DNA of 64,000 nt from Phytophthora quininea (taxonomy: Eukaryota; Oomycota; Peronosporomycetes; Peronosporales; Peronosporaceae): NCBI GenBank assembly GCA_011947345.1, contig JAAVTG010000043.1, positions 124,001 to 188,000 on the forward strand, written 5' to 3'. Positions 34,466-47,370 of the stretch are shown here, in pieces. Position numbers and translations under genes: made by a program. The notes under the pieces are model-generated. The model ran no database searches and was not told where the DNA came from. It saw only the letters and a list, made by a program, of their open reading frames with translations. Position 1 is the stretch's first letter. The number at the start of each line of letters is the position of its first letter.

Positions 34466-37400
34466 ATGACGACGCGGGAGAACGAGGCCACGCCGCTGCT
34501 GTCAGGGCCGCGCCCTCGTCGCCGCAGTGTCTGGCAGTACATCTTGGCGTCCGCCTTCAGCCTGGGGCTGTTGTTGATGGTCATCCAGGGGCCTCGCGAC
34601 CAAGATGTTGTGCCCCTCTAAACTCTGCTGTGAGCCTCCAAGTCGCAACTGAAGACGCGGCTTTCCTGCAAGGTATAGAAGAGTTTAAAGACCCCACCAC
34701 CGACCCATGCCAAGATTTTTACCAGTACGCCTGTGGTGGGTGGCTCAACAGCCACGACATCCCTGCAGACAGAGCCAGTATCGACGCCTCCTTCTACGTC
34801 GTGTCGGAGCGGAATAAGCAGACTATTCGAAACATTTTTAATCAAAAGCCGCCACAAATCGGTGAGCTGTATTCGTCTTGTCTGAATGACCAGGAAGTGG
34901 ACGCTGAAGCTGTGCAATACGTTGCTGAGTGGATCGACAAGATCCATGCAGCGGACTCGACGACGCAGCTGCTGCACTTGGCAGGAGAAATGGACCAGAC
35001 GCTGGGGATCAGCACATTCTTCAGTGTCTATGTCGGCGCAGACCCGCAAGATCCCAGTACAAGCATACTGCAATTGGCCCAAGGAGGACTCACGCTGCCT
35101 TCACGAGAGTATTACCTGGAACAGAGCAAAGTGGACGCCTACTCATCCCTATTTGTGGACTATGTGACCAAGTTGTTTGCAGTGGGGGACTTGGATAAAC
35201 ATAATGTAAGTGAATACGCACAAGCAGTGCTGGAGACGGAGACCACTTTCGCAAAGGTGTCGCTGCCGAACGCGGCGTTGAGAAACCCGTGGACGACCAG
35301 TACGGCGTATCCGTATGCGGAAATTGCAGTGCGATACCCGTTTGTGATGGCGTATTTGAATGGAATCTATGACAAGGAGCCGTTCCCAATGTTACAGGCG
35401 ATTATTGCCACTCCAGCGTTCTTTGACGCGCAGAATGAGTTGCTGAAGGACGAGTCGCTTTTGCCGCGCCTGAAGAATTATATGAGCTTCCATTTGATTG
35501 ACTCATTTGGTGCTGTACTTGGAGAGTACTTCCGAAGAGCAAGCCACGACTTCCACGGAGCCATCCAGGGCGCTGGAACGATCTTACCACGCGATCAGTT
35601 TTGTATGAGTCTGACAACGGCGTTCCTGGGGGAACAATTGGGCGTGTATTACATGCAGGATGTATTTGGTCCCGACGCAAAAGCGGCAGCAGAAGCGCTA
35701 GTGACGGAAATTGAAGAGTCTCTGAAGGCTCTACTGGGGACAGAAGTCTGGCTGGACAAGATTACGTACGAAGCAGCAGTGGCGAAGCTAAACATGGTGA
35801 AGAACTACATCGGTGGACCGGATGTAGTGCCGCCACTACCATTTGCACTCCAAGCTGACAACTTCTTTAAAAATGTGCGTAGCTTGATGCAGCTTAGCGC
35901 TGCAGAGACTATCCAGGCTGTTAACAAACCAGTAAACCCTCAAGCGTGGGATATGTTCCCCTCTACAGTCAACGCCTACTACGATCCCAGCGCAAATAAG
36001 ATGGTTTTCCCGGCAGCAATTCTGCAACCGCCGTTTTACAGCGCAGACCATTTCCCAGCGGCTGCAAACTTTGCGCGCATTGGAATGGTAATGGGCCACG
36101 AACTTTCGCACGGGTTTGATGATCAAGGACGCAATTACGACGGAACTGGCGCACTGCGCTCATGGTGGACACCTGCAGTGTCGGGTAAGTTTGCCGAGAA
36201 AGCTCAATGCTTGTCGGCCCAGTACTCTTCATTTCCGGTTGTATCCACTGAAGACGGTCATGTGATGGGTACGATCAACGGCAATCTTACGCTGGGTGAG
36301 AACATCGCCGATAATGGCGGCATCCATCTCGCGTACGAGGCCTATCAACTCTGGAAAAGCGCGTTTGCGCCAAGTGGAGCTACACCAGGCGAACCTGAGC
36401 CGCAGCCAAAGATTCCAGAGGATATTACTCCAACTCCACCCGAACCAGAAGAAACAATCCCAGCGGTCGTTCCTGGACCGGAAGAGCCAACGCCAGAACC
36501 GACAGTCGCCCCGCCTCCAGTCATCCCGATTCCGGATGAGCTGGAAACGCCACCCGTTGCTCCGGTTCCTGATACGGAGACACCCGCTCCTGCCGAAACT
36601 GAGCCTACAACTCCACCCGCGGAACCAGAGCCTACTCCAGGAGAAATCATCCCGGAAGACACGCCACAACCTCCACAGGAGCCTGATATTGAACCACTGA
36701 CACCACCTCTGGCACCAACAGAACCCGTGCAAACACAACCTCTTCCACTTCCAACGGAGCCAGCTCCAGTACCAACACCACCAGCTCCAGAAGAGCCAAC
36801 TGCTCCACCGCCGCCAGCGATTGTCCCGATTAGCGAAGTCCCAACGCCCGGGCCTGCCAAGCCAAGTAAGTCTCCTAGTCCCGAAACTACCTCAGAGCAT
36901 CACCGCAAAGCAAGCGACGCGAAAAACACAAGAAAAACGATAGCTCCGATGAAGAGGGTGACGAGGAGGGTAGCGAGGACCACAAGCACTCTTCTAAGAG
37001 GCGTGAAGAGGAGCATTCTTCAAAGAAAACTCATGAGAAGCACAGTGAACACAAAAAAGAAGAAGGGGGACAAAACATCGATCATGAAGGGAAACATCAG
37101 GAAAAAGATACCAAGCAAAGAAGCATAGTGGACACAGATACGGATCCGCGCCAGATGAGGGTGAAGAAACGGAAAAGCACGTCAAGAAGCACGGTACACA
37201 TGAAGAAGGAAAGCATAGCGAAAAGCATCATCATCCCAACCGTGAAGAAAATGACCATGGTAGGCACAAAGATGCGAAGGACGAAGGAAATAATGAACCG
37301 GAAGAGGGACACGAAGGCAAACACGATCACGCTCGGCATGGAAAAGAGCACGAAGAAGAAGGATGCCGAGGTTGCAACAGGCATGAGAAGTACAAGCATG

Positions 37401-38137
37401 AACACCATGGACATGGAGAATACAACGACGGTCACCATGAATCTGAAAGGCATCCAGATGAACGGGGTGGACGGCGCCTGAAGCACCATCATCCAGACGA
37501 GGAGCGCAAAGAGAGGAAGGAAGAACGACGAGAGGAGCGAGAAGAACGAGAAGAGCGTAAGAGAGAGGAACGGGAGGAACGTCACCAAAGGAAAGAGGAA
37601 CGTAAGGAGGAAAAGCGAGAAGAGCGTAGGGAGCGCCGAGAGGAGCGTGAAAAGGAGCGCGAAGATGAACGTGAGCGGCGACACCGTCACAGACACGAGT
37701 GGGAGGGCTATGATTGCGGCGATGAAGGCGGTTGTCGTCATCACCACAGACATGACAAGGATGCATGGGAGCGATACGAATGTGGTGACGAGGATAGCGA
37801 GTGCGGTCGTCATCATAAGTGGCTTCGTCCAGAAGGCAAGTATCCGTTTTCTGGAGGCAATCTGAAAATCCACAGTATGGTTGCAAGACTGGCACGCTCC
37901 CTCGTGCAGCCCAACGACCCTGTGGCAGACGATCGTCTATTCTTCACCGCATTTGCTCAAAATTGGTGTGAAAAGCGCTCGCCAGCCTATGCAGAGCTGT
38001 TGCGTATGATCGACCCTCACTCGCCAGGAAAATGGCGTGTGAACGGTCCATTGATGAACTACGGCAAGTTTGCCGAGGTCTTCAACTGCCCTGTGGGCTC
38101 GCCAATGAACCCCGAGAAAAAGTGCGTTATCTGGTGA
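34466..38137 (+). CDS. M13 (neprilysin-like) metallopeptidase with a ~500-residue insertion
   Basis: A type II membrane ectopeptidase. The cytosolic N-terminus (MTTRENEATPLL) precedes a TM segment (YILASAFSLGLLLMVI). Catalytic elements: NAYYDPSANKMVFPA, GHELSHGFDDQGRNYDG (HExxH at 36096), GENIADNGGIHLAYEAYQ (zinc Glu, Asp), and after the insertion LFFTAFAQNWC, DPHSPGKWR and PMNPEKKCVIW, the canonical C-terminus. Between about 36363 and 37900 the catalytic domain is interrupted by a Pro/Glu/Thr-rich stretch, then a His/Lys/Glu/Arg-rich stretch with KREEREERHQRKEER-type repeats and a Cys-containing end. Minus-one shifts occur near 34616, 36927 and 37118. Without the insertion the length would fit the family (about 700). 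Confidence 0.88.
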
Positions 38138-38388
38138 GGTTCTCGGTCAAATACTTCAAAGGTATGGTACGCACAGTGCTCAAAAAGGAAAAGCGAACCC
38201 AGATAATGTGTGAAATGTTGAGACCAAAAGAAGCTTCATAGCTAATGTTCATGCTCATTGGTTCTGTAGGGGCTGGGAACGGTGTTACTTGCTAAAAATG
38301 CACGAGGACTTGACTGGGGGTTACTCGAATTCCTTTTAGAAACACGAAACCTGCTTTGCGTGTCTGTTGCTAGACTAGAGTTCACAAC

Positions 38389-41300
38389 ATGGAAGCAAAC
38401 GAAGTACCAACAACAGTAGCCAACCCCTCGAATGGTACTACGAAAGACAAGGAGACTGTCAAGGTGGTGGTGCGCTGCCGACCCCTTTTCGGAAAGGAAC
38501 TCGTGGAAGGACGAAAGTCCATCGTAACTCTGGATTCAGCCGCTGCATTGATTTCGCTCAAGTGTCCCGACAATGGTCAGGTCAAGTCGTTCACATTCGA
38601 CTCGGTGTATGATGAAAGCACCTCGCAGCGACAGTTCTACGACGAGTCAGGCTATCCTTTGGTGGAGTCCATCTTCGACGGATACAATGGCACCATTTTC
38701 GCTTACGGACAAACAGGTTGCGGTAAGACACACACGATGCAGGGCAGGGACTCGCCTCCAGAGCTGCGAGGCGTCATTCCACTCTCGTTCGACCATATCT
38801 TTGACACGATCAATGCCGACACGACGCGCGAATACATGGTGCGAGCGTCGTACCTCGAAATTTACAACGAAGATATTCGCGATCTACTCAACGACGACGC
38901 TAAGAAGAAATTGGATTTGAAAGAGTCTGCCGATGGAAGCGTTTACGTGAAGGATCTTACAGAAGTGGTTGTGCGCGATGTGGAATCCATGAACAACGTG
39001 ATGACCAAGGGATTCAAAAATCGGACTGTTGGAGCGACGCTAATGGTAATGCGTCGTCAGTAGATGTTATTGTGTGCATTTTATCTGACACATATCCGTT
39101 TATGGTCATTAGAACGAAGGTTCATCACGCTCACACTCGATTTTTACGGTGGTCGTCGAAACTAGTGAAACTATCGGTGGACAAGATCACTTTAAAGCTG
39201 GAAAGGTACGAATTATCGCATGTTTCTAGAGGAAAGATTTTGTTTTGGTTTCTCACATTTGCTCGAATTGCCAGTTGAATTTAGTAGATCTGGCAGGTAG
39301 CGAACGGCAAAGCAAAACTGGAGCTACAGGCAATCGCTTAAAGGTATTGACAATACCAGCGTCAACTGAGGGCAAATCTGACATTATGTTATTTTTACCC
39401 GCTCTTAGGAAGGCTGCAAGATCAACTTGAGTTTGTCCGCGCTGGGAAACGTGATTTCGGCGCTTGTGGATGGCAAAGGCAAACATATCCCCTACCGTGA
39501 CTCCAAGTTGACACGTCTCCTTCAGGATTCCTTAGGCGGTAACACTAAAACGCTCATGGTGGCAGCCGTGAGTCCCGCCGACTACAACTACGACGAGACA
39601 CTATCTACTCTTCGCTATGCTAACCGCGCCAAGAACATTAAGAACAAACCGATTGTGAATGAAGACCCTAAAGACGCCAAGCTACGCGAGTACAAAGAGG
39701 AAATCGAGCGCTTACGAAAAATGTTAGAGTCGCAATCGCAGTCGCGAGGATCCGAGTTTGGCACTTCGAGTGGCATGGCGACCCCTTTGCGATCTCTGGG
39801 CAGTGGGAGCGGCTCGCAACTAACTGGCGATGACAGCGAAAAGTTAGCAAAAGAGCGTGAAGAAATCGTAAAGTACCAACAGGAAGCGACGGAAATGCTG
39901 GAGCGTGCAAAGCGGATGATGGATGAGGCTAAAGCCTTGCAAGCGCAGCATCAGCCTCAACCATTAGATCCAACAAACGATTCAAACGGGGAAGTAGGAA
40001 CGCCTGTTGTATCTCAGCGGAAAAGTTCGGGTGTGTTGGCAAACTTACCACCGCTGTTTGGTCTGTTTGGCAAAAGTGAACAGCAGCCGAGTCCTAAGCC
40101 TGCGGACAGCAGTTCGTCAGGACGCAGTGCAGAGGAAGAAGCCGCTATCAAGAAATCGATCCAAGAAGCAGCACGGATAGATGCACAAGCCAAAGCGATG
40201 ATGGCGAAAGCTGAAGCCATGATGAAAGAAGCTTCTCAACGGGGCGAGGTCGTAGTGAAAGAGGTGATCCCCGATGCTCATGCAAAGAGCGTGATGAGCT
40301 ACGAGAGCTCAATCAGGAGATCCTTAACCAACGCAATCGGATCGGTCAAGAGTTAGAGCAAACGCAAGTTGCAATGGAGGCCTACCTTCGTGAGAAAGAG
40401 ATGCTGCATGCAAAGCTCAAGAAGATTGAGAGTCACATTCTTGGCGGAGCTTCCGGTTCCTCTTCGACCCGAAGTCCTGGTACTGAAGGAGATTCTGAAG
40501 TAGCTTTACTCAAACAGCAAGTCGAATACCGTCGAGCTCAAATCAAACTGCGAGAGAAAGCCAAGAAGCAAGCCAAGAACGAAGCAATGCGACGAGCTCT
40601 AGAGTTAGAGAAACAACAAGTCCAGGAAGAGCTGAAGACAGCACAAGAAGCAGCCCAGGCGAGTTTGGCTGCAGCTCGGAAGAAAGAGGCCAAGTTGAAA
40701 GCCAAACTCGACGCCACTCGCCAAGAAATCGTCGACCTTAACAGCGAGTTCGAACGAGAGCGTGAAAACATGCTCGACACCATCCGCGAGCAGACAAAGG
40801 AAGCTAAACTGTTGGAGCAGCTTGTTGAGCTTTTCCTGCCTCAGAACGAGTTGGTGAAAGTTTGGGAGCGTGCTGTATGGAGTGAGGAGCGAGAGTGGAA
40901 TCTCCCGAAACTCAAGCCACGCAGCGACTTCCACACCATTAAGCTGCCCACTTTACCACTTGGAAACGGTGGCGGTGGCGGGAATGTTGGGATGGAATCT
41001 GGTGGCGCTGAAGTAGTTTCAGATGGCGACGATCACACCCGACAAGGCAGTGCAGGAGCTGGCCACTCCACCGTTCGGTCTTCAGGGTCCTCGTCCAGTG
41101 CCAAACGCAAAAAGAGCAGCGGCACGTCTCGACAGACAGCTCAAAATTCGCATGCGGGTGCAATCATCCCTTACCGCGAAGATAACTCAGCTTTGCAAAC
41201 GCCGTCGACGTCCGCACGACTACCAAGTGCCGTGCACACAAGCCGTCCAGATAGTAAAGTCGGCACTTCAAATGGAATTTCAAGAGGAATTAGTCCGCAC

Positions 41301-41927
41301 AATAGCTCCAATGGGGCGAAAGAGCGACGGAAGCACAAAGACAAAAGCTCTTCTTCCACAGCCGTCGTTAGACAACCGCAAGACGACTTGGAGCCGCAAC
41401 TTGCTAGTGCTTATGAAGCTCCCGGTGCTAGTCATTACTTCCCAGGTGAAGATTTATTGACACCACTTTCCGGAGAGTATCAGCCAAGAGATCGACTGCA
41501 ATCTCGCCAAGGCTCAAGACAAGACTCTCGACAGGAAAAGAACAAGCGAACGAGCTCCACTTCACGCGGTGCACCGAGTGGACTGGGCCAGCTAGACCAC
41601 ACTCCTCCATCCATTTTACCTCCGACAGATAAGGTGCGATCATCGAGTCGAGGGGAGAATGGGAATAGACAAAGTAGCGGCCATCATCACCATCGTCACC
41701 GAGAACGAAAAGAGCGACAACAAGAAGACGAAGGAGGTGCCGGCGTAGTAAATGACGAGTGGAATGAACCTGACACAGCACCTAAGAAAAAAACAAGCAA
41801 GCACTCCAAGAAGAAGAAGGAGCGCCGCGACAAGTCTGACGCTGCAGAGAACGATGAAGGCACGAAAGACTCAGCGAATGACCACAATTCATCACTGCGT
41901 CGACGGTCTATCGATGATCTACCATAA
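38389..41927 (+). CDS. Kinesin-2-type motor, plus-end-directed
   Basis: Exons 38389-39045, 39113-39205, 39275-39343 and 39409-41927. The motor has [26 protein letters not shown] (P-loop), [11 protein letters not shown] (switch I), [15 protein letters not shown] (switch II) and [14 protein letters not shown]. The neck reads [17 protein letters not shown], typical of kinesin-2 (KIF3/KIF17, intraflagellar transport). Coiled coils follow, with a second block EEWN-type tail motif ([20 protein letters not shown]) like KIF3/OSM-3, then a long Ser/Lys-rich tail. One missing A near 40280 splits the stalk. It would support zoospore flagella. Confidence 0.88.
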
Positions 41928-41991
41928 CTTCATAATAAAGACACTTCTTGGAAGATCAATCGAGGTCCACTTTTGTTTGCTAGCACTTTAA

Positions 41992-44563
41992 TCAACGCCT
42001 GGGTTTTCGCTGCGATGCCGAAGCCGCTTGTTGTCGCATCTTCTTCTGTGCTTGGAAGAACGCCAACGAGTCTGGGTCTTGTGCTCGGACGCGTTCCACT
42101 TCCATTTGGTCGAATTTCTCGCCGTCGTCCAATTTATCGTCCTTGCTGAATGCTGACTTAGCATACGTGTCAAATGTTTCGTCCGAGTTCTTGCTTAGAG
42201 CATGTGCATGGCCTTCCTCGTCATACCAATCCTCGAACTCACGAACCAGTCGTCTTCGTAGCAGTTCTACACTTCGAAGACAGAATTCCAGCTCACCTTT
42301 GGCGTCCTTGAGATCTCCAAACAATGATCGGTAGTCGCGCTTGGCCTCGCGCTCAGCAGTCATCAGAACAAATTCTTCTTCATCAACGACTTCGTCACGC
42401 TCTTGTTGCGCCTGCTTAGCTCCGTTTTTGCGACTAGCGGCAGCGCTTTCATTGCTACTCCTCTGACTCCGCTTGTCTTCCAACTGTGCACGAGTATGAT
42501 CGATCTGCGTCTTGGCGGCATTCACTCGGCGTGTGATCTGCTTAACCCGCTGCTTGGCATCGAAGAGTTTATCCTTTTCGCCTTGTAGATTCTGGTGGAG
42601 TTTTCTTCCTGGCCCTGCAGACCTATAGAACTGGAACGCATCGTTCTTGGCTCGGGCGTCGCCATCTTCAGAGTAATTGGAAGAATCACCATCAGTGCCT
42701 TTATTTCTTCCATCTGCGTTGTCCCCATCATCGCCACGGTCTTCGTCGTTGTTATCAGGGACACCGGGAGTTCTGTTCCACTAGGTGACCGAGTTGCTGA
42801 CGGACTTCTTTGGCCCTTTACAGGTGGACTAGTTCCCCGGTTGTGCCGTTTACTGCACTCCCACGTCCAGTGAAGTCTTTCTTCTTACCTGTATCCATAG
42901 TGGAAGGCCTTGCTGCAGCAGGTACAAGACCTAGAGGAAATCCAATAGCACTAGGATCTTCTTCTCCTACCAGTTCCTTGCCATTTGGACCTACACCTGA
43001 ATGCCGACGAAGTTCTTCGCGTGACCCCGTAGAAGTTTGCGTCCGAGATGCAGAGGAACCAGCCGATCCAGAGCGCACCGACGTACCAGAATTTCCAGAA
43101 CCAGTGTGAGCACCAACTCCATGTATTGACATCCCACCCATAGAGTCCATGGCGCTGCTCTTATAGAGTAGTTTAAACTGACGGAATAGTTCTCGAATTT
43201 CATGAACACTAGTAAGTCGTAGTGCTTCGTCCTCCAGTTCTTGGGTAGGTGCGTCAATATAGCGGCGGACCATTTGAAGCAGCTGGTGCTTTTGCTCCGG
43301 CGTGTGCTCGTCATAGACCACAGCGGTACGCTCTACCAGCGCATCGTGCATCACCAGTTCGTGCTTTAGCTCGCGAATTTGTCGCTCGTATTTGCGCAAT
43401 AGCAGAGCTGGATCCGTCTCCACGATCGTCGCCACTTCATTCTGCACACGCATCATGCGTTGCGCCAACTTCAGAGTGGAAATCGTCTCTTCTAGATGGC
43501 GTCCTTCTCCCCAAATACATGCAAACATGAGTGTGTTCGAGTTCCCGCCCAACGAATCCTTCAGCACATTGGTGAGCTTTGTCTGGCGATACGGAATGTG
43601 TCGTTGCTCCTTCGAGCCGAGAGCTACAATGCATTGCTCCAGAAAACTCAAGCTCTGATTAATGTACATGGATTCCTTCTTGATAGTCGACAACGCAGCA
43701 TGCGCCTTGATCGAGGACGAGGCCTTCGTTGGACTCCCAAGTTGGTCTCCATCAAAGGTTTTCTTGAGTCGTTCACTACCAGCCAAATCCACCAGGTGCA
43801 GTTTACTCAGAGTCACACGCTCAGTACCTCCAGCTCGCGATTTCTGTGCGATGTGGAAGGTCAAAACGCAGTGGGATCGATTCGATCGCTTGTTGAGCTG
43901 ATGCTCTGCTACCGTACGCTGCAACTCACCGTTAAAAAGTTGATCCAGCGCTTCCTGCTCGCTGCGCACTTCCACCTGTGTCAATCCACGCACATATGTC
44001 CCTCGTGCATCCTCCACGACTACCAACTCCCCATTCGCACCTCCGCCGCTCCGATCACCTCCAGGTTGTCCCTCCAGTAGATCGTAAATCCGGTCATTGT
44101 AAATCTCCATGTACGACACTCGAACGGTGTACTGCAGCTCAATTCGACTTTCCACCTCTTCAAAAAGCTGCGCGATAGCACGAGGTGCTATCCCTCGATG
44201 CTGGTAGTTGCGTGTATCGCCAATCATCGTGAAGCTTTTTCCTGCACCCGTTTGTCCATAGGCAAGGATTGTGCCATTCGTTCCGTCCACCACAGCTCCA
44301 TGCACAATGTCCCTAGCGATAGCCTCATAGACGCGATCTTGTCCAGCATTGTGCAGCACCTGGTGGAATTTAAACTGCCAGCAATCTTTGCGGTTAGATG
44401 GTCCATCGGTCTTTGAAGGGGAACCTCCACCTGCGGCCGCTACTGCAGCCGCTCCGCTGTAAACAGTGATGCTACTGTCGTCCGGATCAATCTGAAGCTG
44501 ATGAGTGGCGAAACTTGCAGTCGGCCGCGTTCGGATGATCACTTTAACTCCATTGCGACCCAT
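41992..44563 (-). CDS. Kinesin-9-type motor (KIF6/KIF9-like)
   Basis: ATG at 44563 gives MGRNGVKVIIRTRPT. The motor has [44 protein letters not shown] and ESMYINQSLSFLEQCIVAL, then IWGEGRHLEETISTLKLAQR. After the motor, LRKYERQIRELKHELVMHDAL and EIRELFRQFKLLYKS match the conserved kinesin-9 neck and tail, including the loop with FPLGLVPAA. Kinesin-9 motors lie on the ciliary central pair. Two missing G's, near 42838 and 42773, separate the motor from the C-terminal coiled coil (FDAKQRVKQITRR, ending SQRKPRR). Length after correction is about 855 residues. Confidence 0.88.
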
Positions 44564-44702
44564 TGCTGGTTGGTGTCCCTGAAGCTTGCTTGGTCGTTTC
44601 TTGGCTTAAGCCGCCTTTTCCACTTGGCTATATATTTTTGTGGTCAATCCGAACATCCATGTTGTGTTAGCAATAAACCACGCCGATCTCCCTCTATTTC
44701 GC

Positions 44703-46921
44703 TTAGATTACATCACGAGGACTGCCAAGCTCTAGCTCCATGGGTTTGAGCTCGCGAACATACACTTTTCGGGTGACAGGAGTACCGGCAAATGCAAAGA
44801 TGATCGATAGCACATGCTGGTCCATGTTGCCAGGACGAAGCGGCTCGCAGTATCTCTCGTTTTCAACAACAAGTCTAGTCAGCACGCCCAAAAAGGCTAG
44901 TTTGCTCTCCAGGGAAGCGGCTGCTTCGATCGATCGATTGGCGTGTCATGATGCTCAAGTGTTTCTGCCACAGGAGGCGATGCTGACTGGGCACTAGAAT
45001 TTCCAGGTACTCCAGGTTTCTATTCGCCTTTAGCATCGATAACAAAGCGTGTGAGCCTGCGTTGTAGTCGGGATCATCGGATGGGTCAATACGGAGTTGC
45101 AATTTCCGTGCACACTTGGCCAGCGGACTGTTGGGATCGCCTAACTGGTTGACAAATACCACGACATCCTTCTAGATAGTGTTAAGCTTCGGTAGCGGCT
45201 GTTTGTTCTTGTGGTACTTGCTGAAGTTAAGCCGGACATGAATCAAATGCCAGGAAAGCGAGAGCTCCTCGAGGTTGGGACAGCTCTGAAGCAGCGCGTT
45301 TTCATTTAGATCCTCGATATCCTGAATCACTAAGAACTTCAATGAGCTGCCAACCGCTGATAGGAACGTTGGTAAACCAGTGAAGTCAGGCTCCAAACCC
45401 CAACTCAACCCGATAGTTAGTGATCCCAAACTGCACGAAATACTTGCTGATTGGCGAGAGGAGTGGAAGGCCAGGTCTTCTCGCACAACTTGACAATGGT
45501 CGTAGCCAGGAATCATTGCATCGACCCATTCACTCACTCCATCGTCGCTGAATGTCCGAAGAAGAGGGATAGGCTCCTCCAACGCCAGCGAAACCGGACC
45601 ACCTTGGACTCCAGTTGACCACCGAATTCGAGCATCAGGCTTTATGGTCGCATCTCGATCGTCGATTTCCCCACGAGGACACCCACGCAGCTCTTCTTCG
45701 GGATGATTGGACTCAAACACAGCAAGAAATGATTCCATGTTTGCGGTACTCAAACTGTCGATTGGTCCTAGCGAAAGTAATTCCACTACAGAATTCGCAC
45801 GAGCTCGCTTCGAGAACAATGCATACGCTAGCCATTTCCATCTGTGCTCGTCGTGTGAAGCAATCCGCATCTCAAACGATAGTTTGCGGGCTGTCTGGCT
45901 GAAAGCAACCGCAGCGCACAGCGCCTCAAAATCAGAATCCCGCGCCAAAAGTCGAAATTCACACGAACTCCATCCAGCTGCCGCGGACTGGAAGAAAGAT
46001 ACGGATATGGCGTCCCAGTTCTAGAGCAATATCTAGTATCAGCTTCTTCGTGTTGACGTCGACTACTATCAAATACACTCGCCATGAGTCGACTAAGAGT
46101 TTTTCTCCTTGCTGACGATTCTGCGTAAACAAACTGCATACTCGCTCGCATATTGATTTCTACATGGGACATCCGGATGTTGCTGCGCGCCATTCCTCTC
46201 CACAGCTATTCCTCGTTCTCTACCGTCACTTCAACCGCCATCGGCTCCAACACCAACGTGGATCGTATCGATCCAAAAGCAACCAGCTGTGCCGTCGATT
46301 CTGCCTCGTTCGTTTTCCACTGCTGCTGAACTATTTCTTCAGCATTTTGAAGTGTAAAAAGCGAATGAGGTAGACCATGCCCATCTTCAGTTAAGGAGCG
46401 ACAACTCGAATAGGAACGTTGATCTCGACGCCTTCTTTGCGCTTCAAACTGGTGTCAAAAGCAGCAATTTTCTACATCATCTCCAGAAATTCTGGACTGG
46501 TATTCTCGCGTTGTTGACATCCACATATCGCGACAACGTTCTCCATCAGTTCCTGGTTGGGCTGTCTGCTCTGTTTCCGATATCCTAAATCTACTAGAAA
46601 ACAGGCAGGAATATCTTCTTCAAACGGTCTAAACTCTTCTTCAGCTCCTACTACATTCCCATACTGTGTAGTTAAAAGATATCTCCAGGCTGGTGGGTCC
46701 ACGTATTTAACAGCAGCTAAGAGTGCCAATGTCTCTCGGACTTTCTGCAGCTCCGCTTGGAATTCGGTTGTATCGGAGAACTGGCGGCGACTTTGGATGT
46801 CCAACTCCAAAGAGTGCTGAGAGACGTTCCATATGTTTCTGGAACGCTGGAGGTCGCTGCGGAGAAGCCGTCCTTTGAGAGACGCACACCACGGCGCAAG
46901 GAAAGCCCAGCGATGCTCCAT
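44703..46921 (-). pseudogene. LRR-like oomycete family gene, decayed by TAG codons
   Basis: From 46921 (MEHRWAFLAPWCASLKG) coding-like sequence runs to 44703. It includes SLTIGLSWGLEP, LNENALLQSCPNLEELSLSW, NRNLEYLEILV and ends LSIIFAFAGTPVTR, and is the more complete relative of the fragment at 13.9 kb. In-frame TAGs stand at about 46470, 46198 and 45174 at places where the frame continues unchanged on both sides (C-to-T of CAG in each case is the simplest reading). Minus-one shifts occur near 46418, 45960 and 44930. A Phytophthora-specific family of unknown function; Leu-rich character suggests binding. The three point stops indicate genuine inactivation. Confidence 0.65.
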
Positions 46922-46959
46922 CTTGCTGATTGGTAAACTTTATTATTGAATGCATTGTT

Positions 46960-47370
46960 TACCAAAATTATCAAATATTTAGTCGAAATCTTGTGAAGGT
47001 ACCGTGAAGAAAGAACTTTCCAGCGATTCGAGCCATGAAGTGCTAGACCCTTCATCCGGTTCGGAGTGATAACGCTTTTGGAAAATTGGTTTGTTGCATT
47101 TCACTAAGAAATTCAAGAAAGCCGTCAACACCGTTGCCTTCAATCCACGTGAACAGAGCTTGAGTTTCTTCCCTTCGGCTATGAATTCACACAGAAGCTT
47201 TTTGGGTTCGCCATCTTCGAGCCCTGAAGGGTACAGGCAAGCTGGAGTAACCGATACATGAACAACCCGTGGCCATCAGGTTCAATCGAACCAATCTTTT
47301 TAGCATTGCGAGTCGAAAGACGAAAGTCGTGAAGCCTCATAACCTCTTGGGGTACCCCGTCTTCCACTGA
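46960..47370 (-). pseudogene. Second, more eroded LRR-family copy
   Basis: The frame 47367-47179 contains IEPDGHGLFMYRLLQLACTL, similar in position and sequence to LTEDGHGLPHSLFTLQ of the neighbouring copy. Other blocks are lost to stops in all frames. Probably a tandem relative, read on the same strand. Confidence 0.45.

Noticed and set aside
36345..36860. Gly/Ser-rich 171-codon minus-strand frame
   Set aside because: Antisense of the Pro-rich insert of the M13 peptidase.
37097..37873. 258-codon hydrophobic minus-strand frame
   Set aside because: Antisense of the Lys/Glu/His-rich insert of the M13 peptidase; the sense frame joins both conserved halves of the enzyme.
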